Assembly (NCBI GenBank): GCA_947476475.1
Contig: CANJQT010000007.1
Span: 1 to 64,000, forward strand
Direction of reading: 5' to 3'
DNA: 64,000 nt
Source: Paracoccaceae bacterium
Lineage (GTDB): Bacteria > Pseudomonadota > Alphaproteobacteria > Rhodobacterales > Rhodobacteraceae
Part shown: positions 55,275-64,000 of the stretch, one piece after another
Layout of the letters: every line of letters begins with the position of its first letter
Position numbering within the stretch: the first letter of the stretch is position 1
Made by a program: the position numbers and the translations under genes
Notes under the pieces: model-generated
Told to the model about the DNA's origin: nothing
The model's database searches: none
What the model saw: the letters and a program-made list of their open reading frames with translations, nothing else

Positions 55275-57127
55275 TCTGCCGCCTCTTCCTCGGTTCCGAT
55301 GAAGCCCCCCGATTGACGGTTCCAGTAGCGCGCGTAAAGCCCGTTTTTCGCCAGAAGCTGGGCGTGGGTGCCATCTTCGACGATATGGCCCTGATCCATT
55401 ACCAAAATCCGGTCCATTTCGGCGATGGTTGACAGGCGGTGGGCAATGGCCAGCACCGTCTTGCCCTGCATGATCCGCCGCAGCGCCCCCTGAATCGCCG
55501 CCTCCACCTCGCTGTCCAGCGCCGAAGTGGCCTCGTCCAGCACCAGAACCGGCGCGTCCTTCAGGAAGGCGCGCGCCAAGGCGATCCGCTGCCGCTGCCC
55601 GCCCGAAAGCTTCACCCCGCGCTCGCCCAGATAGGCCTCATAGCCGGTGCGGCCATTGGCATCGCGCAGGCCAAGGATGAACTCATGCGCCTCGGCGGCG
55701 CGGGCGGCGGCGATCATTTCCGCCTCGGTCGCTTCAGGGCGGCCATAAAGGATGTTTTCCCGCGCGGTGCGGTTGAACATCGCGGTTTCCTGCGTGACCA
55801 TGCCGATCTGGCGGCGGAGGCTTTCTTGCGTCACCGTCCGCACATCGGTTCCGTCGATCAGCACCCGCCCCTTTTCGGTGTCGTAAAGCCGCAAAAGCAG
55901 CGCCACCAGCGTTGATTTACCGGCACCCGAGGCCCCGACCACCCCGATCTTTTCGCCCGGGCGGATATGCAGGTTCACCTCGGCAATGCCGCCGCGCCCG
56001 TCGGCAGTGGTGCGCCCATAGGCGAAGCTGACGCCCTCCATCCGCACATCACCCTTCACCCGGCCCAACTCGGCCGCATTCGGCGCGTCGCTAAGCGTAT
56101 AGGCGGGCGACAGGGTGCGGATCCCGTCCTCTACCTCGCCCAGATTGCCGAAGATCGACATGAGGCTGAAACTGACCCAGCCGGTCATCTGCGCCAGCCG
56201 GAAGGAAATCGCCCCGGCGGCGGCAATATCGCCCGCGCTGGCGGTGCCGTGGGACCAAAGCCAGACGGTGCCGCCGACCAGCATCACCGGCAACACCCCT
56301 GCCAAAGCCATCAGCGTCAGCCGGAACCACGAAGAGATGACCCCATAGGAAATCGCCCGTTCGCGGAACGTCTCCATCGCCTCCAGCGCCACGCGGTCCT
56401 CGTGGCGCGCATGGGCGAACAGCTTGACGGTTTTCATGTTGGTAACCGTATCGACGATCTGCCCGGTGACATTGGCCCGCGCACCCGCCCGCGCCGCACT
56501 GGCCTTGCGGATACGCGAAAGGAACCCCTTGATCAGTCCGACATAGGCCGCCACCCAGATCAGCAGCAACACCGACACCCAGCCGTCAATCGCCAGCAGC
56601 AGGATCACCGACCCAACCACAGATGCTGCGGCAAACGCCATGGTTTCGATCGCACCCGCCACCACATCGGTGGCCGCCCGCGCGGTCTGCATCTGCTTTT
56701 GCGCGATCCGCCCGGCGAAATCATTGTCAAAGAAGGTCACCGCCTGCCCGATCGTCCAGCGGTGCAGCCGCGACAGGATCAGCGGAAACAGGCCCGGTTC
56801 GATGATAATGCTTTGCGCAGCGGTCGAAAGGCCGAAGATCAGCGGGCGGGCCAGCAGGTAAAAGGCCAGAAAACCCGCGAACAGCAGCCAGTGATCGTGC
56901 CAGACCGTCGCGGGCGTCGCAGTGTTGGCCGCATCAATCACCCGCCCCAGAATCGTCGCCGACACCGCTTCCAGCGATCCAGCCGCCGCAGACCACAGCG
57001 TGGCCCACAACACCCCGGCCCAAGCCCCGCGCAAGGCCCAGCCCAGAAAGGGCCAGGTATGCCCCGGCGGCGGCCCGTCGGCGGGCAGAAAGGGCGGAAT
57101 GGCCGGGCCTATCGCCATGCGGAACAC
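55271..57127 (-). CDS. ABC exporter with fused permease and ATPase
   Basis: The 618-residue half-transporter has an N-terminal membrane domain with about six helices (residues about 40-330) and a C-terminal ATPase: GVVGASGAGKSTLVALLLRL (Walker A), signature LSGGQRQRIALARAF and Walker B VLVLDEATSALD. It probably acts as a homodimer exporting lipids, peptides or drugs; the substrate is not evident. The stop overlaps the RNA methyltransferase start by 4 bases. Confidence 0.92.
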   Translation of the reverse strand: MFRMAIGPAIPPFLPADGPPPGHTWPFLGWALRGAWAGVLWATLWSAAAGSLEAVSATILGRVIDAANTATPATVWHDHWLLFAGFLAFYLLARPLIFGLSTAAQSIIIEPGLFPLILSRLHRWTIGQAVTFFDNDFAGRIAQKQMQTARAATDVVAGAIETMAFAAASVVGSVILLLAIDGWVSVLLLIWVAAYVGLIKGFLSRIRKASAARAGARANVTGQIVDTVTNMKTVKLFAHARHEDRVALEAMETFRERAISYGVISSWFRLTLMALAGVLPVMLVGGTVWLWSHGTASAGDIAAAGAISFRLAQMTGWVSFSLMSIFGNLGEVEDGIRTLSPAYTLSDAPNAAELGRVKGDVRMEGVSFAYGRTTADGRGGIAEVNLHIRPGEKIGVVGASGAGKSTLVALLLRLYDTEKGRVLIDGTDVRTVTQESLRRQIGMVTQETAMFNRTARENILYGRPEATEAEMIAAARAAEAHEFILGLRDANGRTGYEAYLGERGVKLSGGQRQRIALARAFLKDAPVLVLDEATSALDSEVEAAIQGALRRIMQGKTVLAIAHRLSTIAEMDRILVMDQGHIVEDGTHAQLLAKNGLYARYWNRQSGGFIGTEEEAAE

Positions 57128-57267
57128 CCCCGCAATGGCCGCCGGGCAGAATGGTTGCTATTCGCGTCGCCGCAAAATGGGTTGGCTGGGTTCGTCAAGA
57201 ACCGGAACATCTGGACTGCCTTTCAGAACGGCCCTCAGCATAGACCGCTTTGGCGGATAGGGAAATG

Positions 57268-57870
57268 TCAGTGCCAAAGCATCTGGATGGTGGACAGCAC
57301 AATCAGCGCCGCCATCGTCACGTTAAAAATGCGGCGGCGGGCCTCGGTGGTCAACCAACGGGAAATCACTTGCCCAAGGCCAACCCATGTGGCGGATGAC
57401 ATCAGTCCGATCAGGGTGAAAACCGCAGCCACGATCAGCGCCGTATGCAGGGGGCTGGCCGGATCAATGAACAGCGATGTGGCGGCAATTGCCATCGACC
57501 AACCCTTGGGGTTGATCCACTGAAAGGCGCTGGCACCGATGAAAGTCATCGGCCGCGCATCGGCCGATTTCGTCTCTGTTCCGCCTGAAAACGCCACTTT
57601 ATAGGCGATCCAAAGCAAAAGCACCGCACCACCCCAGCGCAGGCCTTCGCGCAGCAGCACTGAACTTTGGAACAACTGCCCCAGCAACAGGCCAACGATC
57701 AGCACCATCGCCGGAAAGCCGATCGCCACGCCCAAGGCGTGCGGGATCGTGCGGCGAAAGCCGAAATGTGCGCCCGATGTCGCCAGCATGGCATTGTTGG
57801 GGCCGGGGGTGAACAGGGTGGCAATCGCCAGTCCGATCAGGGCCAGCAGGGTCTGCGAAGTCATGGTCAT
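57268..57870 (-). CDS. LysE family translocator
   Basis: The 200-residue protein has about six hydrophobic segments and the LysE/RhtB signature near the start (LIGLAIATLFTPGPNNAMLA, residues 11-30). Members export amino acids such as lysine, homoserine or threonine; the substrate cannot be told here. It lies between the CCA-adding enzyme gene and the ABC exporter on the minus strand. Confidence 0.92.
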   Translation of the reverse strand: MTMTSQTLLALIGLAIATLFTPGPNNAMLATSGAHFGFRRTIPHALGVAIGFPAMVLIVGLLLGQLFQSSVLLREGLRWGGAVLLLWIAYKVAFSGGTETKSADARPMTFIGASAFQWINPKGWSMAIAATSLFIDPASPLHTALIVAAVFTLIGLMSSATWVGLGQVISRWLTTEARRRIFNVTMAALIVLSTIQMLWH

Positions 57871-57915
57871 GGGTCCTTTCAGGCTGAAAGACTATTCCGG
57901 CAGGCGCGGTCAGGT

Positions 57916-59055
57916 TCAAGCCAGCAATTGTGCCCGTGACAATTCAAATCCCGAAGCGATCCACCGCGCCTCCAGCTCTTTCAGGCGCGCGCCAAGTGCG
58001 GCCCCCGTCAGCCCCGGCAGATCGGCGGCACGCACCGGAAAGACCGCCGCCGCGCCCTTTGCCGCTTCTGCCTGCCAGCCTTTCGGCGGCGGGCTTTCCA
58101 GCACCGCCGCGCGCAACAGGATCACATCGCGCACAAAGTCCACCCCGTGGCGAAACGCCAGTTCGCCGGGGCCGCTCTGGTTGCCAATTGCCTCGCGCAG
58201 CAATGCCAGCCGCCGCGCCTCGTTGCGTGACAGGCGCAGGGCCTGCGCCGCATCTTCGCCACCCAGCGCGGCCAGACGGCGCAGCCAGTCTGCGGGCGTG
58301 TTCCCTTCCAGATGCACCAGCGGCGCCAGCGCCCGCGCGTCTGCGCCGGCCAACGCACGGGCCAGAACCCCCGTCGCCTGCATCGCGGCGATAGACGGCG
58401 CCGGGTCGCGCGCCCCCAGCAGCTTGCGCATCTCGTGGCCGACGCGTTCGCGCGAAAGCGACTCTATTCCAGCCGAATGGGCGGCACAGGCGGCCAGACC
58501 ATCGGCGTCCAGCCCAAGCGACATGTCGCCATAAATCGCATGAAAGCGGAAGAAACGCAGGATGCGCAGGTAATCCTCGCGGATACGGTCCTCGGGGCGC
58601 CCGACAAAGCGCACACGCCGCGCCATCAGGTCCGGCAGGCCGCCCAGCGGGTCAACCACCCCCCCCGCCCCGTCGGCATAAAGCGCATTCATGGTGAAAT
58701 CGCGCCGCGCCGCATCCTCCTCGATCCGGGTGGAAAAGGCGACAACCGCGCGGCGGCCATCGGTTTCGACATCACGGCGAAAGGTGGTGACCTCGTGCGG
58801 AATGCCGCCGGCCACCAGCGTCACCGTACCATGGTCGATCCCCGTCGGCACCACCTTCAGTCCGGCCGCCCGCGCCAGTTCGCTGACCCGCTGCGGAATG
58901 GCATCGGTGGAAATATCCAGATCGGTGACCGGAAGGCCCAGCAGCGCATTCCTGACGCAGCCGCCGACCAGATAGGCGCGGTGGCCCGCCCCGGTCAGGC
59001 AGGCCAGCACCTGTTGCAGCCCGGGGGCCCTGATCCAGTCGCCGTCGATCTTCAT
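57916..59055 (-). CDS. cca: CCA tRNA nucleotidyltransferase
   Basis: This enzyme adds or repairs the CCA end of tRNA without a template. The 379-residue protein has the class II nucleotidyltransferase head: YLVGGCVRNALLGLPVTDLD near residue 28-47 with the metal-binding Asp residues, RRDFTMNALYADGAGGVVDP, and EDYLRILRFFRFHAIYGD. The start at 59055 overlaps the NUDIX stop (ATGA); the longer frame is spurious. The one tRNA in this window already encodes CCA, so the role here is probably repair, unless other tRNA genes lack it. Confidence 0.94.
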   Translation of the reverse strand: MKIDGDWIRAPGLQQVLACLTGAGHRAYLVGGCVRNALLGLPVTDLDISTDAIPQRVSELARAAGLKVVPTGIDHGTVTLVAGGIPHEVTTFRRDVETDGRRAVVAFSTRIEEDAARRDFTMNALYADGAGGVVDPLGGLPDLMARRVRFVGRPEDRIREDYLRILRFFRFHAIYGDMSLGLDADGLAACAAHSAGIESLSRERVGHEMRKLLGARDPAPSIAAMQATGVLARALAGADARALAPLVHLEGNTPADWLRRLAALGGEDAAQALRLSRNEARRLALLREAIGNQSGPGELAFRHGVDFVRDVILLRAAVLESPPPKGWQAEAAKGAAAVFPVRAADLPGLTGAALGARLKELEARWIASGFELSRAQLLA

Positions 59056-59654
59056 TCCACCATCCGGTCCGCCAGCGCCCGCAGCATACGCGCGGTTGCG
59101 CCCCAGATGTAATAGGGGCCGTAGGGTACTGTGTAATAGTGGCGGCGCACCCCGCGCCACAGGCGGCTTTCCACGCGGAAATGCGCGGGATTGGCGACAT
59201 GTGCGAAGGGCACCGCAAAAACCTCTTCCACCTCGTCCTCTTGCCGGGTCGCGGTAAAAAGCGGGTCTATTAAAGCCAAAACGGGGGTAACGCTGAAACT
59301 TGTGACGGTTTCATGCGCCTGCATCACTCCCAGAATTTCGGCCTGCCCCGCCGCCAGCCCGATTTCTTCCCGCGCCTCGCGCAGGGCGGCCTCGACCGGC
59401 CCGGCGTCCGTCTCGTCCTGCTTGCCGCCCGGAAAGGCGATCTGGCCCGGATGGTGCTTCAGATGCGATGCGCGCTTGGTCAGGATCAGCCGAAGCCCGT
59501 CGGCCCCCGGCTGAAGGCCGATCAGCACCGACGCGGGGCGCAGAACCCGGCCTTCGGGCAGGATCGTGCCGGGATTGAGGTCATAGTCAGACGTATCGCG
59601 ACCCTTGCGGGCCAACGCGGCCTTCAGGGCAATAAGCGCGTCAGGCGCTGGCAC
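59052..59654 (-). CDS. CoA-pyrophosphatase-like NUDIX hydrolase
   Basis: The 200-residue protein has the NUDIX box GGKQDETDAGPVEAALREAREEIG near residue 77-100, preceded by RASHLKHHPGQIAFPGGK, which marks the CoA diphosphatase (YeaB/NudL) branch. It likely hydrolyses CoA or a related dinucleotide. I place the start at the GTG 59654, which overlaps the hslO stop; the longer frame to 59747 lies inside hslO. Its stop overlaps cca. Confidence 0.88.
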   Translation of the reverse strand: MPAPDALIALKAALARKGRDTSDYDLNPGTILPEGRVLRPASVLIGLQPGADGLRLILTKRASHLKHHPGQIAFPGGKQDETDAGPVEAALREAREEIGLAAGQAEILGVMQAHETVTSFSVTPVLALIDPLFTATRQEDEVEEVFAVPFAHVANPAHFRVESRLWRGVRRHYYTVPYGPYYIWGATARMLRALADRMVE

Positions 59655-60642
59655 CCTCTTCCCCCCTGGCCTCGAACCCCAGCGTCGCGGGGTCGAATTC
59701 GTAATGCGCGCCGCAGAACTGGCAATCGGCGGTAACGATGCCCGCATCGGTGGTCATCGTGGCGATGTCCTTGGCCGAATAGATCGACAGGCTCTGGCGG
59801 ACCTTGTCGGACGAACAGGTGCAACCAAAGCGCACCGGCTGCGGATCGTAAACCCGCGGGCCTTCCTCGTGGAACAGTCGCACCAGAAGGTCGGTGGGCT
59901 GCACCGTCGGCCCGATCAGCTCAAGCTCCTCGACGGTATCAAGCAGGATGTTGGCGCGGGCCCAGTTTTCGCCCTCGCTGCCGTCCAGAATATCGGCATG
60001 GGTCAGCAACCCGCCTTCGCCGCTGCCGCCGTCCTGCGCCACAAAAGGCGAGGCTTTGGGCATATGCTGCAACATCACGCCCCCCGCCCGCCAGCGTTCG
60101 GCCTGCCCCTTCATCTGCGACAACCCGTAAGACAGCTGGAAGCGGGTCGGCAACTGTTCGGACTGGGCAAAATACGTCTCTGCACAGGCGGAAAGTGACC
60201 CTCCGGACAGCGGTGTGATGCCCTGATAGGGCACCGTCCCTTCGCCCTGATCCAACAGAATCGCAAAGTAGCCCTGACCGATCAGGTCAAAGGGCTTGTC
60301 CGCCCCGTCGATCCGTTCCGCGTCATAAGCAGCCCAGGCGCGGATCTGCGCCGGCGCATCTTCCGACGCGGGCGCGAAATAGTCGGTGGCTATGATCCGC
60401 ACCGGACCGTTTCCGCGGATCTGCAACGACAGTTTCCAACGCAGCTTCACCGTCTGGCCGATCAGCGCGGTCAGCAGCGCCGCCTCGGCCACCAAAGCCT
60501 CGACCGAAGCCGGATAGGAATGCTGGCTCAGGATCCTGTCCAGCGTCCCGTCCAGCCGCGCCACGCGGCCACGGATGTCGGACAGGTCAAGCTGGAACGG
60601 CAGGACGGTATCGTCCCAGGCAATTTCGTGGGTGGTGGTCAT
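59641..60642 (-). CDS. hslO: Redox-regulated chaperone Hsp33
   Basis: Hsp33 is a holdase activated by oxidation. The 333-residue protein has the C-terminal zinc-binding cysteines FGCTCSSDKVRQSL (Cys-x-Cys) and ADCQFCGAHYEFDP (Cys-x-x-Cys) that release zinc and form disulfides on stress. The N-terminal part (LPFQLDLSDIRGRVARLDGT) is the substrate-binding domain. It is the first gene of an overlapping minus-strand run hslO-NUDIX-cca and is divergent from a second NUDIX gene. Confidence 0.94.
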   Translation of the reverse strand: MTTTHEIAWDDTVLPFQLDLSDIRGRVARLDGTLDRILSQHSYPASVEALVAEAALLTALIGQTVKLRWKLSLQIRGNGPVRIIATDYFAPASEDAPAQIRAWAAYDAERIDGADKPFDLIGQGYFAILLDQGEGTVPYQGITPLSGGSLSACAETYFAQSEQLPTRFQLSYGLSQMKGQAERWRAGGVMLQHMPKASPFVAQDGGSGEGGLLTHADILDGSEGENWARANILLDTVEELELIGPTVQPTDLLVRLFHEEGPRVYDPQPVRFGCTCSSDKVRQSLSIYSAKDIATMTTDAGIVTADCQFCGAHYEFDPATLGFEARGEEGASA

Positions 60643-60724
60643 GGGGTTTCCTTAAGGCGCGGCGCTTGGCATACCTTTTCGGGGCGGATTGGGCAACCGC
60701 CAGGCACAGAAGGGGCAGGCGGGC

Positions 60725-61168
60725 ATGATCAGGCGGTTTGGCGAACCTTTGGTGACGGGGCAGAAATACCGGATCAGACCGGGGGCTTACGCGGTTCTGC
60801 GTCTGGGTGGCGATGTGCTGCTGACCTATCAGGAAGACCCTGAACCGGAATTCCAACTGCCCGGCGGCGGCATCGACGCGGGCGAATCGCCGATCCGCGC
60901 GCTTCACCGCGAGGTTTATGAAGAAACCGGCTGGTCGATCAGCGCCCCGCGCCGCCTTGGCGCCTTCCGCCGCTTTGTCTACATGCCCGAATATGACCGG
61001 TGGGCCGAAAAGGTCTGCCAGATTTACGAGGCGCGCCCGGTTCGCCGCCTTGGCCCGCCCAGGGAACCCGGTCACAGCGCGGTCTGGACCAGCCTTGGTC
61101 AGGCTGCCCGGCTGGTCGGAAACCCCGGCGACCGGCATTTTTTGCAGCAAATCCTGCGGGCGGGCTGA
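60725..61168 (+). CDS. NUDIX hydrolase
   Basis: The 147-residue protein has the NUDIX box GGGIDAGESPIRALHREVYEET near residue 46-67 in a compact single domain (YAVLRLGGDVLLTYQEDPEP before it). The substrate is unknown; length and box fit small nucleotide or nucleotide-sugar hydrolases. I use the ATG at 60725 rather than the frame at 60689. The dapC-like gene follows about 120 bases downstream. Confidence 0.88.
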   Translation: MIRRFGEPLVTGQKYRIRPGAYAVLRLGGDVLLTYQEDPEPEFQLPGGGIDAGESPIRALHREVYEETGWSISAPRRLGAFRRFVYMPEYDRWAEKVCQIYEARPVRRLGPPREPGHSAVWTSLGQAARLVGNPGDRHFLQQILRAG

Positions 61169-61286
61169 AAAGCCACATTCCGCCCGCTCAAACGCCCGGA
61201 AAGCATCGCTTTTTCTGGACCCGCGCGCGCCCATTGGGTAGAGTTCATCCAAACGGGGCGCAATGACCCCGGTGATTGAGGCAGCA

Positions 61287-62477
61287 ATGGCGTTTCCCGA
61301 GCGGTTTTCGAACCTGCCAGAATACGCATTTCCGCGTTTGCGGAAACTGATCGACTCTTACCCGCCCGGGGGCGATCCCGTTGCCATGACCATTGGCGAG
61401 CCGCGCCACGCCATGCCCGCCTTTCTGGCCGAAGTGCTGAACGCCCATCTTCACGAATTCGCGCTTTACCCGCCGAACGAAGGCGCGCCGGAATTGCTGG
61501 AAGCCATGTCGGCATGGCTGAAGCGGCGTTATGGCGCTGACCTGGGGCCAGACCGGATCATGGCGCTGAACGGCACCCGCGAAGGGCTGTTCGATGCCTG
61601 TCTGGCGCTGTGCCCGGAACAGAAGGGCGGCAAGCGGCCAGTGGTGCTGATGCCCAACCCCTTCTATCAGCCCTATGCGGCGGCGGCCATGTCGGTGGGC
61701 GCGGAGGCCATCTTTGTGCCCGCCACCGCGGCCACGGGTTTTCTGCCCGATTATGAAAGCCTGCCCGCGTCGGTGCTGGACAGGGTCGCGCTGGCCTATC
61801 TGTGTTCGCCGGCCAACCCGCAAGGCGCGGTGGCACCGCGCGATTATCTGGAACGCCTGCTGGCCTTGGCCGAACGTCACGGCTTCACCCTGCTGTCGGA
61901 CGAATGCTATTCGGAAATCTGGCGCACCGCGCCGCCGGTTGGCGCGTTGGACGTGGCCACCCGCATGGGGGCAGACCCCGAACGGGTAGCGGTGTTTCAT
62001 TCGTTGTCCAAACGCTCAAACCTGCCCGGCCTGCGGTCGGGCTTTGTCGCCGGTGGGCCGGAAGCGATCCGCCGTTTTCGCCAGTTACGCGCCTATGGCG
62101 GCGCACCCCTGCCGCTGCCGATCCAGCGCGTCAGCACCCGCGCATGGCAAGACGAGGCGCATGTCGATGAAAACCGCGCGCTTTATCAGGAAAAATTCCG
62201 CATTGCCGATCAGGTTTTTGCCGGCGTGCAATCCTACCGGGGTCCTGAAGGGGGCTTTTTCCTTTGGCTGCCGGTTCCCGATCAGATCGGCGACGGCGAA
62301 GCCGCAGCCCTGAAGCTGTGGCGCGAAACCGGCGTGCGGGTTCTGCCCGGCGCCTACCTTGCGCGCGACGTTGACGGTCACAACCCCGGCAGGGAATTCA
62401 TTCGCGTGGCGATGGTCGCGCCAAAAGAAGACATGCAGCGCGCGCTGATCCGCTTGCGCGACTGCATCTATGTGTAG
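61287..62477 (+). CDS. Class I/II aminotransferase (probable succinyldiaminopimelate transaminase DapC)
   Basis: The 396-residue PLP-dependent aminotransferase starts MAFPERFSNLPEYAFPRLRK, close to DapC proteins. It has TIGEPRHAMPAFLAEVLNAH, the PLP-binding NPFYQPYAAAAMSVGA and SPANPQGAVAPRDY, and the Schiff-base lysine in HSLSKRSNLPGLRSGF near residue 249. DapC makes succinyl-diaminopimelate for lysine and peptidoglycan. Another ATG lies 24 bases upstream (61263) with GGGG before it. ftsK follows 11 bases downstream. Confidence 0.85.
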   Translation: MAFPERFSNLPEYAFPRLRKLIDSYPPGGDPVAMTIGEPRHAMPAFLAEVLNAHLHEFALYPPNEGAPELLEAMSAWLKRRYGADLGPDRIMALNGTREGLFDACLALCPEQKGGKRPVVLMPNPFYQPYAAAAMSVGAEAIFVPATAATGFLPDYESLPASVLDRVALAYLCSPANPQGAVAPRDYLERLLALAERHGFTLLSDECYSEIWRTAPPVGALDVATRMGADPERVAVFHSLSKRSNLPGLRSGFVAGGPEAIRRFRQLRAYGGAPLPLPIQRVSTRAWQDEAHVDENRALYQEKFRIADQVFAGVQSYRGPEGGFFLWLPVPDQIGDGEAAALKLWRETGVRVLPGAYLARDVDGHNPGREFIRVAMVAPKEDMQRALIRLRDCIYV

Positions 62478-62488
62478 GGACGGGTAAG

Positions 62489-64000
62489 ATGGCGTCATAT
62501 CAGGCAAGACGGCGGGATCCATTGGTGGACCAGAAGATGCAGGCAGCCATCGAACGGCGCGGGAAAGAGCTTTTGGGCGGCTTTCTTCTGGTGCTGGGCG
62601 CGGTTGTCGGTCTGATACTGGTCAGCTATTCACCCGACGACCCAAGCTGGTTCAGCGCCTCGGACCAGCCGGTGCAAAACCTGCTGGGGCATATGGGCGC
62701 GGCCGTGGCCGCCCCGCTTTACGTCATTGCCGGACGCGGTGGCTGGGCTGTGCCGATGATCCTGATCGCATGGGGTGTGCGGATGATCACCCATGTGGGC
62801 GAAGACCGCGCCCTGGGCCGGTCCATCTTTGCGCCCATCGCGGTGGCGATGGTGTCGGTGGCCGCGGCCGCCTATGAACCCGGCGAAAGCTGGACCCAGG
62901 TCTTCGGCTTTGGCGGCATGTTCGGCGACACGGTGTTTGGCTCGCTTCTGGGCGTGGTTCCGGCCAGCGGCAGCGTCAGCTTCGCCATGACCGGCTTGAT
63001 GCTTTCGCTTCTGGCCGTCGGCATGATGCTGTTCGTTCTGGGCTTTGACCGGCTGGAACTGGCCCATATCGGCAGACGTGCGCTGTATTGGTCGATCATC
63101 CTCTATGACCGGCTGGTGCGGATGCTGGGCACCGGCGTTCTGATGTCGGCGCGCACCGCGCAAAATCTGCATGAAATGCACCGTGCCCACCGCGCCGCGC
63201 GGGCCGAACAACGGGCGCAAGCCGCAGCACGCTATGCCCCGTCGGGGGCGGATGGAACGATTGCGCGTGCGCCTACGCAGGGCAAGTCCGCCAGCCTGAG
63301 GGCAGAGCCGCGCTTTGCCACCGACCAGGCCGTGATGACCGGGGCGGACGATGGCCGCGCCGATCAGGGCTTTGGTCAGGCCGACGCATACGGCGGGCAG
63401 GGCAAACCGGGTCTTGCCACCCGCGCGCCCGGCATCTTCCGTCGCCTGCTGGTGCCCGAACCCGAAACCCACCTGGAACCCGAACTGATCGAACGCGCGC
63501 CCGCGCAGTCGGTCTGGACAACCGAAGCCCCAACCCCGGACCGCATCCGCAGCCGCATCGCCGACGCGGTCAAGCGCAATGCCCAAGGCACCGAAACCGT
63601 GCTCCTCGACCGGATCGAACCGCCGCTGGTGCGCGCGCCCGCGCCCGCATTGGCCAGCGCATTGTCGGCGCCCATGGCCTATGTCGAACAACCACTCGGC
63701 CCTGAACCCCTTGCCCATGGCGCGCCCGCCCACCGCGCGGCAGAACCGCAATGGGATGACACCCCCGAAGTGGACTGGGACCGCAACGCCTTCGCCGATC
63801 TTGATGACGATGCCGACGATCTAGCCTATGCCCCGCCGCCGCCTCGCCTTGCCCAGCCGAACGGCTTTGTCGCCGAGGGAAAACGCGCCGTGGTTCAGCA
63901 TGCCACCCGTAAACCCGCCGCTCCGTCGCGCAAGGCCGAGGCCGAAAAGCAACCGCGCCTGCGCTTTGACGCGCCCGACGAACCCGCCTATGAACTGCCG
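62489..64000 (+). CDS. ftsK: DNA translocase FtsK, N-terminal part
   Basis: The frame from the ATG at 62489 stays open to the window end (504 codons); the motor domain lies outside. It starts MASYQARRRDPLVDQKMQAA and has four membrane segments within the first 190 residues (for example GGFLLVLGAVVGLILVSYSP and LMLSLLAVGMMLFVLGF), as in FtsK. A long charged, proline- and alanine-rich linker follows (residues about 200-504). FtsK couples chromosome dimer resolution and segregation to division. The call rests on the membrane-plus-linker layout, the SYSPDDPSW-type segment near residue 48 and position. Confidence 0.9.
   Translation, partial: MASYQARRRDPLVDQKMQAAIERRGKELLGGFLLVLGAVVGLILVSYSPDDPSWFSASDQPVQNLLGHMGAAVAAPLYVIAGRGGWAVPMILIAWGVRMITHVGEDRALGRSIFAPIAVAMVSVAAAAYEPGESWTQVFGFGGMFGDTVFGSLLGVVPASGSVSFAMTGLMLSLLAVGMMLFVLGFDRLELAHIGRRALYWSIILYDRLVRMLGTGVLMSARTAQNLHEMHRAHRAARAEQRAQAAARYAPSGADGTIARAPTQGKSASLRAEPRFATDQAVMTGADDGRADQGFGQADAYGGQGKPGLATRAPGIFRRLLVPEPETHLEPELIERAPAQSVWTTEAPTPDRIRSRIADAVKRNAQGTETVLLDRIEPPLVRAPAPALASALSAPMAYVEQPLGPEPLAHGAPAHRAAEPQWDDTPEVDWDRNAFADLDDDADDLAYAPPPPRLAQPNGFVAEGKRAVVQHATRKPAAPSRKAEAEKQPRLRFDAPDEPAYELP

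Noticed and set aside
55967-57523. A 518-codon plus-strand frame opposite the ABC exporter
   Set aside because: It is antisense to clear ABC-transporter motifs and has biased Arg/Pro/Gln composition.

Overview
The window is high-GC, densely packed DNA from an alphaproteobacterium, almost certainly of the Rhodobacterales (Rhodobacteraceae/Paracoccaceae). I infer this from gene order and protein content: the lptC-lptA-lptB-rpoN-hpf-ptsN run, rimP-nusA-ylxR-infB, a GT14 glycosyltransferase with a long extra C-terminal domain, NodH-like sulfotransferases, Hint-domain proteins, and a hairpin element of a kind common between genes in this group. It looks chromosomal. I see no rRNA, CRISPR array, transposase, integrase or phage gene. 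There is one tRNA, tRNA-Leu(CAG).

Layout. 1-10778 is a surface-polysaccharide block: a partial ABC-2 export permease on the minus strand, then on the plus strand cysQ, kdsB, a GT2, galU, galE, a GT4 with an apparent frameshift, a second GT2-like enzyme, a GT14 fusion and a two-part sulfotransferase. Together these supply CMP-Kdo, UDP-glucose and UDP-galactose, transferases, a putative PAPS-dependent sulfotransferase and the phosphatase that would remove its PAP by-product. A sulfated, Kdo-containing capsule or exopolysaccharide is the natural inference. 10796-16824 (minus) is the LPS-transport and sigma-54 block, with kdsD and then rnd directly behind tRNA-Leu. 16982-18802 carries an NDUFA9-like NAD-binding protein and uppP.

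18964-26204 is a glutamate synthase locus in which gltD and gltB are separated by an exported protein and a GFA-family protein, both translationally coupled to gltB. 26208-31450 is mixed: an uncharacterised protein, a 582-base stretch without a recognisable gene, a Hint-domain protein, mtgA, a GST, a three-hairpin intergenic element, a RadC-like protein and a secreted protein. 31561-37098 has secA divergent from a parvulin-type isomerase, argJ with an unusual N-terminal extension, and mutT. 37287-42820 holds a 45-residue conserved protein convergent with rimP-nusA-ylxR-infB.

42986-51132 is housekeeping and accessory metabolism: TspO, cupin, a serine hydrolase, proline iminopeptidase, ubiG, MarR, a nitrilase-like hydrolase, glutaredoxin, ComF, a methyltransferase-like protein and ferrochelatase. 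51206-53959 is an envelope cluster with two tandem paralogous 59-residue membrane peptides, two L,D-transpeptidases and a CAP-domain lipoprotein. 54045-60642 (minus) is a tight run of an RNA methyltransferase, an ABC exporter, LysE, the CCA-adding enzyme, a NUDIX hydrolase and Hsp33. The window ends with a NUDIX hydrolase, an aminotransferase and the 5' part of ftsK.

The observations most worth checking are the sulfated-polysaccharide cassette, the frameshift in its GT4 gene, the tandem 59-residue peptides with a duplicated leader, three copies of one 10-base word able to form alternative hairpins inside the glutamate synthase locus, and ribosome-binding sites sequestered in hairpins in front of rnd and gltD. 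Everything here comes from reading the sequence; no database search was run. Start sites often differ from the longest open frame, and I give the reason where it matters.
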